Shown piece after piece: positions 10,199 to 18,793 of a DNA stretch of 64,000 nucleotides. The translations under genes and the position numbers were made by a program. Origin of the DNA: Bradyrhizobium diazoefficiens USDA 110 (GTDB lineage Bacteria; Pseudomonadota; Alphaproteobacteria; Rhizobiales; Xanthobacteraceae); the NCBI RefSeq assembly GCF_000011365.1, contig NC_004463.1, forward strand, positions 5,442,001 through 5,506,000, written 5' to 3'. Under the pieces are notes generated by a model. That model made no database searches, had not been told where the DNA came from, and saw nothing but the letters and a program-made list of their open reading frames with translations. The number at the start of each line of letters is the position of its first letter. Position 1 is the first letter of the stretch.

Positions 10199-10519
10199 TG
10201 GGCGCAAGACACGCTCTTTTTAGGCCCTTTGCCGCCCCCAGAACGGAGAAAATCCCGGAATCACCCCGCGGCTGGTATGGAGCAGATCGCCAAGCCCAGC
10301 AAGGGCGACCGCAGTTTTGTGCAGCGGCCGTACCGAGATTGCGGTGCACAGACCAAGGCAGCGCGGGCCGCATGGCATCCGGTCAAAATGCCCGGGTTTT
10401 CCGTGCGGCAGCGCACCCGGACCCAGGCAATGACCGTCGCGGAGGCCCTTACCGTCACCCAGGCGACATAGTGTTGGCGGCCGCGGCGGCAAGAGGACAG
10501 GTGCAGCAAGGACACGTAT
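10199..10519. other. gene-free stretch between nuoA and the receptor region
   Basis: Open frames here on either strand have no recognisable domain and look like chance frames in GC-rich DNA. No RNA gene or strong hairpin was seen. Part of it may be the remains of the decayed gene just to its right. Confidence 0.4.
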
Positions 10520-10790
10520 CAGGCGCGGATGGTCGGACGAGCCATGCATCGCGACGGGACCGGGGCTCGTCTGGCGAATGCGTCGGCGCAGACCCCGCCT
10601 CGGATCGACCGCGAGCGCGGCGTCGGCGACTTGCAGGACCGTCGCACGCGCCGCGCTCGCATGAGCTCCGGGCCGGGGGGCATAGCCCGGGAGCTCATCG
10701 ATCTCCCGCTGGAAGATCAGCGGTCGTCCGGTCAGCAGAACAAGGGCATGGTCGAGCTCAGGCCGGTCGGAACCTCGATATGTGCAGCGT
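10520..10790 (-). pseudogene. probable remnant of a PepSY-domain membrane protein gene
   Basis: Reading the minus strand from about 10790, one frame gives LTGRPLIFQREIDEL followed by an Ala-rich stretch with VLQVADAALAVDPRR and DHPRLIRV. This resembles the start of the first PepSY domain (TGLPLIFHHEI type) of membrane reductase-like proteins that often follow TonB-dependent siderophore receptors. There is no start codon or N-terminal helix, and the rest of the expected 350-400 residues is missing. It lies directly downstream of the receptor on the same strand. Identification rests on a short motif. Confidence 0.4.
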
Positions 10791-10815
10791 CAACATGCCG
10801 TGCGCTCGCCCGCCC

Positions 10816-13107
10816 TCACCACTTGTAGGAGACGCTGGCGGTCACGCGCCGGCGATCGCCGTAGAAGCACGACGTGGCCGAGGCACAGCTCGCGACATAG
10901 ATCTTGTCGGTCAGGTTGATCACGTTGAGTGCCGTGCGCCAGTTCTGCCATTCGTAGTGGAGCGCGAGGTCGCCGAGCACGACCGCGGGAACTTCAAGCG
11001 TGTTGGCGGTGTCGGCCCAGGAGGAGCCGATGTAGCGCACGCCGCCGCCGAAGCCGAAGCCCTCGAGCGGTCCGTCCCTAAAGGTGTAGTCCGCCCAGCC
11101 CGACACCAGCAGCTCCGGCGTGTTGGTCGGCGTCTTGCCGACCAACGACGGATCGAGATCCTTGCTGTTGAACAGGTGATAAGCCGTGAAGGCGCCGATC
11201 AGCTTCAGCTCCTTGGTGGCGTTCGCTACCGCTTCGAGCTCGATGCCACGCGAGGTCACCTCGCCGGTCTGGTTCTGCAAGACCGGAACACTGCCCGGCA
11301 GTGTCGTCGCCACATTTTGACGGACCAGATCGAAGGCAGATACGGTGAAATAGCCGTCAAAGCCCTTCGGCGCGATCTTCACACCGATTTCGGCCTGCTT
11401 GCCGGTCTCCGGCAGGAACAGCTGGTTCTGTGCGTTGAGGCCGACGATCGGATTGTAGCTCGTCGAATAGGAGACGTAGGGCGCGATGCCGTTGTCGAAA
11501 TTGTAGATCAGGCCGGCGCGCCCGCTGAACCTGCTGTCATCGCGGCTGCTGACCGTAGCCCCCGTGTCGCGGGCGTCTTGCGTCGTCGCGACCCAATCAT
11601 TGCGGCCGCTCAAGACCAGCGTAAAATTGCCGAGCTTCATCTGGTCCTGGATGTAGGTGCCGGCCTGCTTCTGCGTGATCTGGAAGTTGCGGAACGGCGT
11701 GGTCGGCAACGGGGTTTCCGCCTGACCGTAGACCGGATTGAAGATGTTGATCGAGGACACGCCGAACCCGAAGGCCTGATAGTCATCGATCTGATAACCC
11801 TTCAGGTCGACCCCGAACAGCATCGTGTGCTTCACCGGACCGGTGTCGAAGCGATATTCGAGCTGGTTGTCGAGATCGCCCTGGTTGGCGGTGTTCTTCG
11901 CATACCAATTGTAGCGGTTGAGCGTGGCGGTTGCCTGATTGCCGTAGTCGTTGCCGACATAGCCACGATAGGTCACGTCGACATGGGCAAACCGCGCATT
12001 CTGCCGGAATGTCAGATCGTCGGTGAGATTGCGCTCGAACTGGTAGCCGAGCATCTCCTGCTCGCGCGTGAACTTGTCGACGCTGGGATCGCCGGCAAAG
12101 AAGCTGGTCGGGATCTTGCCGAACGAGGCATTGGTGACCGTCCCGACATAGGGCAGGAAGTTGATGCCGCGGGTTTCCTGCCGGGAAGCGGATGCCAGCA
12201 CCGTAAACGTCGTGTCGGCATCCGGCTTCCAGGTCACGGACGGTGCGATGAAGTAGTTGTTGTCGGGCGTGAAATTGACCTGCGTCGGGCCGTTCTGGAC
12301 CTGGCCGACGACGCGGTAGAACAGCTTGCCGTTCTGCGCTTGCGTCGCGACCGGCCCGCCGACATCGAAGCCGACATAGGCGTTGCCGAAATTGTTGACG
12401 CCGGTCTCGACATAGCGGATCGGCTCGGCCGGCGGCAGCTTGCTGATGACGTTGACGATGCCGCTCGGGCTCGATCCGCCGTAGAGCACCGCTGACGGGC
12501 CGCGCAGCACCTCGACGCGCTCCATGTTCGGCGTCTGGAGCTTCCAGCTCGCATAGGACGTGTAGAACAGCTGCATGCCGTCGAGGAACAGCCCGACGTC
12601 GTCGGACTTGAAGCCGCGGATCAGCCACCAATCGTTGCGCGTATCCGCGCCGAAGGTCCCTGCCCGCACGCCGGCGGTGTAGCGCAGCACCTCGTCGAGC
12701 TTGTTCGCCTTCTGGTCGCGGATCTGCTCCGCACTGATGACGGACACCGACTGCGGCGTCTCCATGATCGGCGTGTCGGTTTTGGTGCCTGACGCACTGC
12801 GGCCGGCGACGTAGCCGCGCACGGGGCCGCGCGGCGTCTCGACGAAGCCGGCGTTGCGCTGCGGCTGCGGTTTGCTTCTATTCGCTGCCTGCACTGACCG
12901 CCGCGGTGCGCTACGCACGGCCGACGCGGGTGCGCGGCGGCGCGCCTCCGGCGCCGTGACGGTCACCGACGGCAGGTTCTGAGCGCCACTCTGCATAGAC
13001 GATTGTGCAAGCGATGCCTGCGGCACCAAGACCCAAGCGGATGCGGTCGCCAACACGGCCGACCGCAGCATTCCAAGACTGTTCAACGCGCCACCCCAAA
13101 GCTGCAT
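10816..13107 (-). CDS. TonB-dependent siderophore receptor
   Basis: Outer-membrane receptor for an iron-siderophore, FhuA/FoxA-like. 763 residues. Signal peptide at about residues 13-35 (ending SLAQS); a Pro/Arg-rich linker; plug domain from about residue 110 with METPQSVSVISAEQIRDQ, the LRYTAGV block and ERVEVLRGPSAVLYG; a 22-strand-type barrel rich in aromatic girdles; a C-terminal ending in YKW typical of barrel proteins. The start could also be the second Met (13071), which gives a better signal peptide. Downstream lies a PepSY remnant; upstream is a MarR gene in the same direction. The siderophore cannot be told from sequence. Confidence 0.93.
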   Translation of the reverse strand: MQLWGGALNSLGMLRSAVLATASAWVLVPQASLAQSSMQSGAQNLPSVTVTAPEARRRAPASAVRSAPRRSVQAANRSKPQPQRNAGFVETPRGPVRGYVAGRSASGTKTDTPIMETPQSVSVISAEQIRDQKANKLDEVLRYTAGVRAGTFGADTRNDWWLIRGFKSDDVGLFLDGMQLFYTSYASWKLQTPNMERVEVLRGPSAVLYGGSSPSGIVNVISKLPPAEPIRYVETGVNNFGNAYVGFDVGGPVATQAQNGKLFYRVVGQVQNGPTQVNFTPDNNYFIAPSVTWKPDADTTFTVLASASRQETRGINFLPYVGTVTNASFGKIPTSFFAGDPSVDKFTREQEMLGYQFERNLTDDLTFRQNARFAHVDVTYRGYVGNDYGNQATATLNRYNWYAKNTANQGDLDNQLEYRFDTGPVKHTMLFGVDLKGYQIDDYQAFGFGVSSINIFNPVYGQAETPLPTTPFRNFQITQKQAGTYIQDQMKLGNFTLVLSGRNDWVATTQDARDTGATVSSRDDSRFSGRAGLIYNFDNGIAPYVSYSTSYNPIVGLNAQNQLFLPETGKQAEIGVKIAPKGFDGYFTVSAFDLVRQNVATTLPGSVPVLQNQTGEVTSRGIELEAVANATKELKLIGAFTAYHLFNSKDLDPSLVGKTPTNTPELLVSGWADYTFRDGPLEGFGFGGGVRYIGSSWADTANTLEVPAVVLGDLALHYEWQNWRTALNVINLTDKIYVASCASATSCFYGDRRRVTASVSYKW

Positions 13108-13195
13108 GTTCGATGCGTCATGCCGTCGTGTCCCGACACGGCATGCGTTTGCAGTGACGCTTATGTGAGGGTGCGCGATTTCCCTAATTGAAAAC

Positions 13196-13218
13196 TTCTT
13201 AGAGAGACTCTTAGAAGC
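13196..13218. promoter_or_regulatory. candidate operator: near-perfect inverted repeat before the receptor gene
   Basis: Arms cttcttagag and ctcttagaag (9 of 10 positions complementary) with a 3-bp centre, in an AT-richer stretch about 90 bp before the receptor start and 30 bp after the marR stop. The same bases also form a direct repeat of cttaga. It resembles rhizobial iron-control sites in its TTAGAA/TTCTAA core but does not match the Irr consensus exactly. Binding by Irr, Fur or the MarR protein is possible. Confidence 0.35.
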
Positions 13219-13248
13219 GATCCAACATTTCCAGGGATTGCCGAGACA

Positions 13249-13758
13249 TCAGCGCGAATTTTTTTCGGCCTCGAGCATCTCGGCGGCAATCGCCGTGAGC
13301 TGATCGACCTGGCGCAGCAGCGTGTCGAACTCGGCTTCGCTCAGCGATTCAAGCAGGCGCCGATTGCGGTCCTGCGCGCCTTCGACGATCACGTCATGCG
13401 CGGCGAGACCCGCCGCGGTGAGCGAGACCAGCACCTCGCGACTGTCCTTCGGGTTGGCCGATTTCGCGATCAGCTTGCGCGAGACGAGTTCCGCAAGCGC
13501 GCGGCTGATCTGTCCCTTGTCCTGGCCGACCGCTTCGGCGAGCCGCGCGACGCTCATCGGCGGCCGCCGGCCGAGCGAGGCGACCAGACCGAACTCGACC
13601 GAGGACAATCCAGCGAGGCGCTTGTAGCGCAGGATGGCGCCGCGCTTGAGCAGATTGGCCAGCACCATCAGCCGCGACGACAGCATCACGGTGATCGGCG
13701 CCGCCTCGCTCTCGCCCGCCTCGGGCGTCGTCCACCCATCCCTCGGTGTCTGGTTCAT
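13249..13758 (-). CDS. MarR-family transcriptional regulator
   Basis: 169 residues. Winged helix-turn-helix at about residues 55-120: LSSVEFGLVASLGRRPPMSVARLAEAVGQDKGQISRAL, with the wing around SANPKDSREVLVSLT, and C-terminal dimerisation helices. AGGTGA precedes the ATG at 13758. It is divergent from the Rieske oxygenase-MFS pair, so it most likely controls that pair and itself from the shared 216-bp region; the ligand is probably an aromatic compound (inference). Confidence 0.9.
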   Translation of the reverse strand: MNQTPRDGWTTPEAGESEAAPITVMLSSRLMVLANLLKRGAILRYKRLAGLSSVEFGLVASLGRRPPMSVARLAEAVGQDKGQISRALAELVSRKLIAKSANPKDSREVLVSLTAAGLAAHDVIVEGAQDRNRRLLESLSEAEFDTLLRQVDQLTAIAAEMLEAEKNSR

Positions 13759-13891
13759 CGTTCACCTGTGCCAAGAAAGCGGTGACCTGCCAAGTCCAAG
13801 TCCGAAGCAAGTGCCGGGCTCAAGTCCCAAGCTTGAGGCAGGCCGCCTCCTACCTCATCCGAATGCGACCAAGCGGCACTTGGAAGATCGT

Positions 13892-13902
13892 TGACATTGT
13901 CA
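13892..13902. promoter_or_regulatory. candidate MarR operator overlapping a -35 element
   Basis: TGACATTGTCA is an 11-bp palindrome with one central base, and it overlaps TTGACA (13891-13896) upstream of the oxygenase gene. An AT-rich run (aattattttt) follows. Its position in the marR/oxygenase divergent region fits repression by occlusion; this is inference. Confidence 0.35.
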
Positions 13903-13974
13903 TCGAATTATTTTTCACTGCGACAAAGGCACAAAAAAGGCCTGGCCAGCACGGCCCACAGCGGGAGGACCAGC

Positions 13975-15165
13975 ATGACGATCACCCAGCGGGATCGCGA
14001 TCTCGGCACGGCCTATGCGATGAAACCGGCGCAGACGCGCACCGAGCTAACCTCGGTCGTGCGCGGCACGCCAATGGGCGAACTGCTCCGCCGCTACTGG
14101 CACCCGGTCGGGCTGATCGGTGATGCCACCGACACCCCGAAGAAGGTGCGGGCGCTGGGCGAGGATCTGGTGCTATTCCGCGACAAGCATGGCCGCGCCG
14201 GCCTCTTGCACGCGCGATGCTGCCATCGCGGCACCACGCTCTATTATGGCAAGGTCGAGGAGGACGGAATCCGCTGCTGCTATCACGGCTGGAAGTTCGA
14301 CACCGAGGGCCACTGCCTGGAGCAGCCCTGCGAGCCCGACGGCGGCCAGTTCAAGGACAAGGTGCGCCAGCCCTGGTACCCGGTCGAAGAGCGCTACGGA
14401 CTGATCTTCGCCTATATGGGCCCGGCCGAGAAACGCCCCGTGCTGCCGCGCTATGAGTGCCTCGAAAACATGGACGACGGCGAGTTCGTCGAGGCCGACG
14501 ATTCCTCGATCGGCGGCGGCGGGCCGGCAGTCATTCCCTGCAACTGGCTGCAGCATTTCGAGAACGTGGTCGATCCCTATCACGTGCCGGTGCTGCACGG
14601 CTCGTTCTCGGGCCCGCAATTCACTGACATGATGGCCTCGATGCCGGAGGTGAAGTTCGACAAGACGCCGCGCGGGATCGCCGTGCGTTCGATCCGCAGG
14701 CAGGATGACGGCAAGGTGTTCTATCGCGTCACCGAAGCCGCCCTCCCCACCTTGCGCGTCGTGCCCAATCCGCGCGTGGCGCAGTTCGCCCGCGTCGAGT
14801 CGATCGGCTGGACACTGCCGATCGACGACACCTCGTTCCGCATCTACGTTGCCGGTCGCGTCAGGACATCAGGCGACATCGGCCGGATGCGCTCCAAGTT
14901 CAACGGAAAATTCTGGTGGGACATGACCGAGGCCGAGCACCAGCAATTCCCTGGTGATTACGAAGCCCAGGTCGGCCAGGGCCCGTTGACCGTTCACTCC
15001 GAGGAGCATTTCGGCCAGAGCGACCGCGGCATCCTGATGATCCGGCGCATGCTGAGCGAGCAACTGGAGGCGATGGAGGCAGATCGCGACCCGATCGGCG
15101 TGTCGTTCGATGTGGGCGCGGCGCCGGTCGAATTCGAAGCGGGGAATTACATCCGCGACGCGTGA
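13975..15165 (+). CDS. aromatic ring-hydroxylating dioxygenase, Rieske large subunit (phthalate 4,5-dioxygenase type)
   Basis: 396 residues from ATG at 13975, which has GGGAGGA eight bases upstream; the frame is open further upstream but lacks a ribosome binding site. The Rieske 2Fe-2S motif is C-x-H...C-x2-H in ARCCHRGTTL and RCCYHGWKFD (about residues 78-107). The mononuclear iron ligands are in ENVVDPYHVPVLHG (about residue 195-208). Such enzymes insert O2 into, or demethylate, aromatic substrates and need a separate reductase, which is not in the window. The MFS transporter gene follows, suggesting uptake and oxidation of one aromatic acid. Confidence 0.9.
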   Translation: MTITQRDRDLGTAYAMKPAQTRTELTSVVRGTPMGELLRRYWHPVGLIGDATDTPKKVRALGEDLVLFRDKHGRAGLLHARCCHRGTTLYYGKVEEDGIRCCYHGWKFDTEGHCLEQPCEPDGGQFKDKVRQPWYPVEERYGLIFAYMGPAEKRPVLPRYECLENMDDGEFVEADDSSIGGGGPAVIPCNWLQHFENVVDPYHVPVLHGSFSGPQFTDMMASMPEVKFDKTPRGIAVRSIRRQDDGKVFYRVTEAALPTLRVVPNPRVAQFARVESIGWTLPIDDTSFRIYVAGRVRTSGDIGRMRSKFNGKFWWDMTEAEHQQFPGDYEAQVGQGPLTVHSEEHFGQSDRGILMIRRMLSEQLEAMEADRDPIGVSFDVGAAPVEFEAGNYIRDA

Positions 15166-15228
15166 AGCGGCCAGCTCCAATAAGGGCTGGACCGACAACG
15201 ACAACAAAGACAAAATTGGGGGGATGCG

Positions 15229-16524
15229 ATGGTCGATGTGACGTCACAAGTGTCGGTGCAAACGACTGCCGCGGCAAAGCCCTCGGCGCGGCGCTATTAC
15301 GTGCTGGGGCTGCTCACCGTCATCTACGCGCTGAACTTCCTCGACCGCACGATCTTCAACGTCCTGATCGAGCCGATCAAGAAGGAGTTTGCCCTCAGCG
15401 ACACCATGATGGGCCTGCTCGCAGGCTTCGGCTTCGCGCTGTTCTACTCCCTGCTCGGCATCCCCATCGCGCGCGCCGCCGACCGGCTCAACCGGCGCAA
15501 CATCGTGGCCGTGGCCTTCGCGTTCTGGAGCGCGATGACGGCGCTGTGCGGCGCGGCCTCGAGCGTGACCTCGCTGGCGCTGGCGCGCATCGGCGTCGGC
15601 ATCGGCGAATCCGCGGGCTCGCCCGTCTCGCAGTCGATCGTCGCCGATCTCTTTGCCAAGAACGAACGCCCGCGCGCGCTCGGCATCTACGCCATCGGCA
15701 CTTATCTCGGCGTCTTCCTCGGCTATTTCGTCGGCGGCTACGTCAACCAGCACTATGGCTGGCGGATGGCCTTCTACGTCGCCGGCCTGCCGGGCATCCT
15801 GCTCGCGGCTATCCTGTGGCTGACGATCTCGGAGCCGAAGCGCGGCGCGATGCAGGAGAGCTTCGTGCCCGAGCCGCTCGGCCCGACGCTGCGCTTCCTC
15901 GCCTCGCAGCGGAGCTTCATCATCGTGCTGATCGGCTTCTGCCTCACCACCTACACCAACTACGCGACCGCGGCGTGGATCCCCCCGTTCCTCGCGCGCG
16001 TGCACCACCTGTCGAGCGCCGAGATCGGCACCTATGCCGGCACCTTCAAGGGGCTCGCCGGAATGGCCGGCACCCTGCTCGGCGGCTTCGTGGTGGCGCA
16101 AGTGAGCCGCGGCGACGACCGCTGGAAGCTCTGGGCGCCCGCGATCACCTCAGGTCTCGCCGGTCCGGTGTTCGCGCTGTGCATGCTGACGCAGGATTTC
16201 GCGATGATGGTCGCGATGCTGGCGCTGACCTCGTTCCTGGTCGGCTTCCATCTCGGGCCGATCTTCGCGATCGCGCAGACCGTGGCAAAGCCGAGCATGC
16301 GCGCGCTGGCCTCCGCCCTGATCGCGCTCACCGCCACCTGCTTCGGCCAGGGCGTCGGCCCGCTGGCCGTCGGCATGGTCAACGATGCCCTCAAAGGCAG
16401 CTATGGCGCGGACGCCGTGCGTTATTCCCTGCTCTCGGCGGCGGTCACGACCACGTTGGGCGCCCTGCTGTTCGTCTGGGCGGCCTGCACCATCCGGGAC
16501 GATATCGGCCGGGCCGCCGCCTGA
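15229..16524 (+). CDS. MFS transporter, probable aromatic-acid or organic-acid uptake
   Basis: 431 residues with twelve hydrophobic segments. The loop between helices 2 and 3 has GIPIARAADRLNRRNIVAVAF, the MFS motif A. GGGGGATGCG precedes ATG at 15229. It lies 63 bases after the oxygenase and is probably cotranscribed. Similar proteins beside Rieske oxygenases import the substrate; the compound is unknown. Confidence 0.9.
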   Translation: MVDVTSQVSVQTTAAAKPSARRYYVLGLLTVIYALNFLDRTIFNVLIEPIKKEFALSDTMMGLLAGFGFALFYSLLGIPIARAADRLNRRNIVAVAFAFWSAMTALCGAASSVTSLALARIGVGIGESAGSPVSQSIVADLFAKNERPRALGIYAIGTYLGVFLGYFVGGYVNQHYGWRMAFYVAGLPGILLAAILWLTISEPKRGAMQESFVPEPLGPTLRFLASQRSFIIVLIGFCLTTYTNYATAAWIPPFLARVHHLSSAEIGTYAGTFKGLAGMAGTLLGGFVVAQVSRGDDRWKLWAPAITSGLAGPVFALCMLTQDFAMMVAMLALTSFLVGFHLGPIFAIAQTVAKPSMRALASALIALTATCFGQGVGPLAVGMVNDALKGSYGADAVRYSLLSAAVTTTLGALLFVWAACTIRDDIGRAAA

Positions 16525-16667
16525 GGGCGCCGCCTCGCCGCAAGCGCGGCGAAACCAACCGGGCTTATTAATGAAACCATTTTGCGGAACCCGCGAAACC
16601 ATCCGGAAACAGATGGTCCTTAAGACATGAGCCCATAGACGGCGGCAAAGCCCGTCGGGAGGCTCAG

Positions 16668-16871
16668 ATGAACCACTCAATTCACTCTGCTGATCGTGCG
16701 ACCCACCTGAAGATCGTGGTGGTGGCGCTGGTTGCCGGCATTGCAGTGGCCGGTTTCGGGATTGCTGCCCGTACCAACGCCGATTACGGCCAGACCGCCC
16801 AGTCCACCCAGATGATCAAGGCCGGCAAGCCTGTGGCGATCACCAGCGCGGGCACGTCGGAGATTCGCTGA
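16668..16871 (+). CDS. small membrane-anchored protein of unknown function
   Basis: 67 residues with one hydrophobic segment (about 14-32, IVVVALVAGIAVAGFGIAA) after a charged N-terminus, then a polar tail of about 35 residues. GGGAGG lies six to seven bases before the ATG and a strong terminator follows, so it appears to be a real single-gene unit. The topology is either an uncleaved anchor or a signal peptide. No function assigned. Confidence 0.75.
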   Translation: MNHSIHSADRATHLKIVVVALVAGIAVAGFGIAARTNADYGQTAQSTQMIKAGKPVAITSAGTSEIR

Positions 16872-16901
16872 CGGCGAAAAGGTTCGATTTGACCCCCAAC
16901 C

Positions 16902-16923
16902 GGCCGCCCTCGGGCGGCCTTTT
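16902..16923 (+). terminator. Rho-independent terminator
   Basis: Hairpin ggccgccc-tc-gggcggcc (8-bp perfect stem, 2-nt turn, probably opening to 4) followed by TTTT, 30 bp after the small membrane protein gene. Confidence 0.75.
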
Positions 16924-17016
16924 GATTTTCAGCCGTCGACTGAAGGTGGCCTGCCAAGCCTTTGAAATGTCAAGGGTGTATTCTATAGCTCGACGAGCCG
17001 GCAGACTGCGCCAAAG

Positions 17017-17982
17017 TCAGTCGGCCCGGTAGCTGCCGCAGCAATGCTTGAATTTCTGCCCCGAGCCGCAGGGACAGGGATCATTCCGGCCGGCATCGGC
17101 CTGCCCGTAGCGCAGCCGGTTCAATATCTTGCTGTTCTGTTCGAGGATCATCTTGCGGCGCGCCTCCTGCACCTCGATGACCGCCGCATTGTCGCCGGTA
17201 TCCCAGAACGCCTGCGGCTTCAGGTGGGCGAGCTTGCCGCTGACATAGACGGGGTAAAACCAGCCGAGCGTTCCGTCGCGCAGGCGCTGCAGCGTCGTCA
17301 GGTCGTAGAGGAAGAAACCTGCCTCCAGCAGCGTCGCGTTGATGTCCTGGAAGTCGTCGATGTCGGCCTCGCACACGACGACGCTGCAATTTTCGAGCAC
17401 GTAACGCGCGCCCTTCAGCGCGGCCTTTTCGGCGCCCTGCACGTCGAGCTTGAGCAGGAACGGCGGCTCGAGCGACAGTTCCTTGACCAGCGCATCGAGT
17501 GTCGTCGCCGGCACCTTGACCTTGCTCTTGATCAGGTCGTTGAGCCGCGCCCAGTAGAGATCGCCCGCCGGGCGCACGGACGACCAGTAGGGATGCACCG
17601 ACTCGGTGATCTCGATCTCACCCTCATGGTCGGTGATGGCGCAGATCCGATAGTGCCCGCCAAGCACCTCCTTGATGGCCTTCAGGGAGTTCTCATAGAT
17701 CCGGTTGGCATCAATGTTGAGCGGCACCGCACCACCGAGCCGTGACAGGTGGTTAAGAACGAAATGCCCATCGGCACAGCCAAGGTCGATCACGGCCCCG
17801 TACCGCACGCCCTTGGCGAACAAATTTTGCAGCGTTGCGCTGAAATCGGCTGCCTGCATTGGATTGATCCGAATGAGAGCGGTTTGACCGGTCGTCGGCG
17901 GTCTGGCGGGTTGCACAATGTGTTGCACACCGCTTGTTGCGGGCAAGATCGGAAACACGAAAAAATCGAAAATAACGACCAC
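17017..17982 (-). CDS. FkbM-family methyltransferase with C-terminal SEC-C zinc motif
   Basis: 321 residues from GTG at 17982; ATG at 17859 (residue 42) is an alternative and neither start has a clear ribosome binding site. Methyltransferase motif I AVIDLGCADGHFV near residue 63 and FkbM signature LKLDVQGAEKAALKG near residue 177. The last 20 residues carry DPCPCGSGQKFKHCCG, the SEC-C motif that binds zinc, as in SecA. That motif is usually on SecA or on uncharacterised proteins. The gene stands alone, convergent with the small protein upstream and before tRNA-Asp. Confidence 0.85.
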   Translation of the reverse strand: MVVIFDFFVFPILPATSGVQHIVQPARPPTTGQTALIRINPMQAADFSATLQNLFAKGVRYGAVIDLGCADGHFVLNHLSRLGGAVPLNIDANRIYENSLKAIKEVLGGHYRICAITDHEGEIEITESVHPYWSSVRPAGDLYWARLNDLIKSKVKVPATTLDALVKELSLEPPFLLKLDVQGAEKAALKGARYVLENCSVVVCEADIDDFQDINATLLEAGFFLYDLTTLQRLRDGTLGWFYPVYVSGKLAHLKPQAFWDTGDNAAVIEVQEARRKMILEQNSKILNRLRYGQADAGRNDPCPCGSGQKFKHCCGSYRAD

Positions 17983-18078
17983 CCGCTCGCCGATCGTCGC
18001 ATACGCGCTTTGCTCCGCTGGCGGTTTGCCAGGGAGGGTTTCTATTCAGCGATTAAGTTATTGATTTCCGCCATAAAA

Positions 18079-18155
<77 letters not shown>

Positions 18156-18389
18156 GTGGCGCACAGATGTCCGCGGAACGAGGGGGGACTTAAAGGCCGG
18201 GCTTGGTGAAGTCAAGGACGTTGCATCCACAGCCTGAAGGAGCGGATATCCGCCGGTGGCGCGCAGGAACGTGACCCGGCCGCGCCGGGCGGCGTAGTCA
18301 GTCCGGTCCCGAATCGTCTACGCCTCCGGGAACCTGCGGGGTCCGGGGGCGGTCTCCCCAGCCACCGGCAAGAATCGAGGAGGCCAGAC

Positions 18390-18689
18390 ATGGCGAAGAA
18401 GGCAGCCGCTCCCGCCACCATCACCCTCAAGCACCTCGCCGCCGACATCGCGGAAAGCCAGGACCTGTCGAAGAAGCACGCCGAGGCCGTCCTCACCGAC
18501 ATGGTCGAGCTGATCGCCAAGCACCTGAAGAAGGGCGACCGCGTCCGGATCGTGGGGCTGGGCATCCTCCAGGTCCGCAAGCGCGCGGCCCGCACCGGCC
18601 GCAATCCCGCCACAGGCGAGCCCATCCACATCAAGGCCAGCAAGAAGGTCGCCTTCCGCCCGGTCAAGGAACTGAAAGAGGCGATCTGA
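18390..18689 (+). CDS. HU-family DNA-binding protein
   Basis: Nucleoid-associated histone-like protein that bends DNA. 99 residues, with the HU/IHF signature GDRVRIVGLGILQVRKRAARTGRNPATGEPIHI covering the beta arms and the proline that intercalates (RNPATGE). The N-terminal MAKKAAAPATIT extension is short and basic. GAGGAGG precedes the ATG at 18390. Several HU paralogues are usual in rhizobia; this is a divergent one, not hupB itself. Confidence 0.9.
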   Translation: MAKKAAAPATITLKHLAADIAESQDLSKKHAEAVLTDMVELIAKHLKKGDRVRIVGLGILQVRKRAARTGRNPATGEPIHIKASKKVAFRPVKELKEAI

Positions 18690-18793
18690 GGTGACTGTTC
18701 GTTAAGCCTGATCGAAGCTCGTTCCGGCCGCAACGTGGCCCGCTTTTCTGATATACCGCCTGCTCCCCCTGACCCCCGGCGGTTTGACCAGAA

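Noticed and set aside
10198..12495. 765-codon open frame on the plus strand across the siderophore receptor gene
   Set aside because: It is the antisense of a clear receptor gene; composition is Arg/Asp/Val-biased with no domain, typical of shadow frames in GC-rich DNA.
15162..16571. 469-codon plus-strand frame overlapping the MFS gene
   Set aside because: It is the +1 shadow of the transporter; Arg/Ala-rich with no hydrophobic helices or recognisable motifs.
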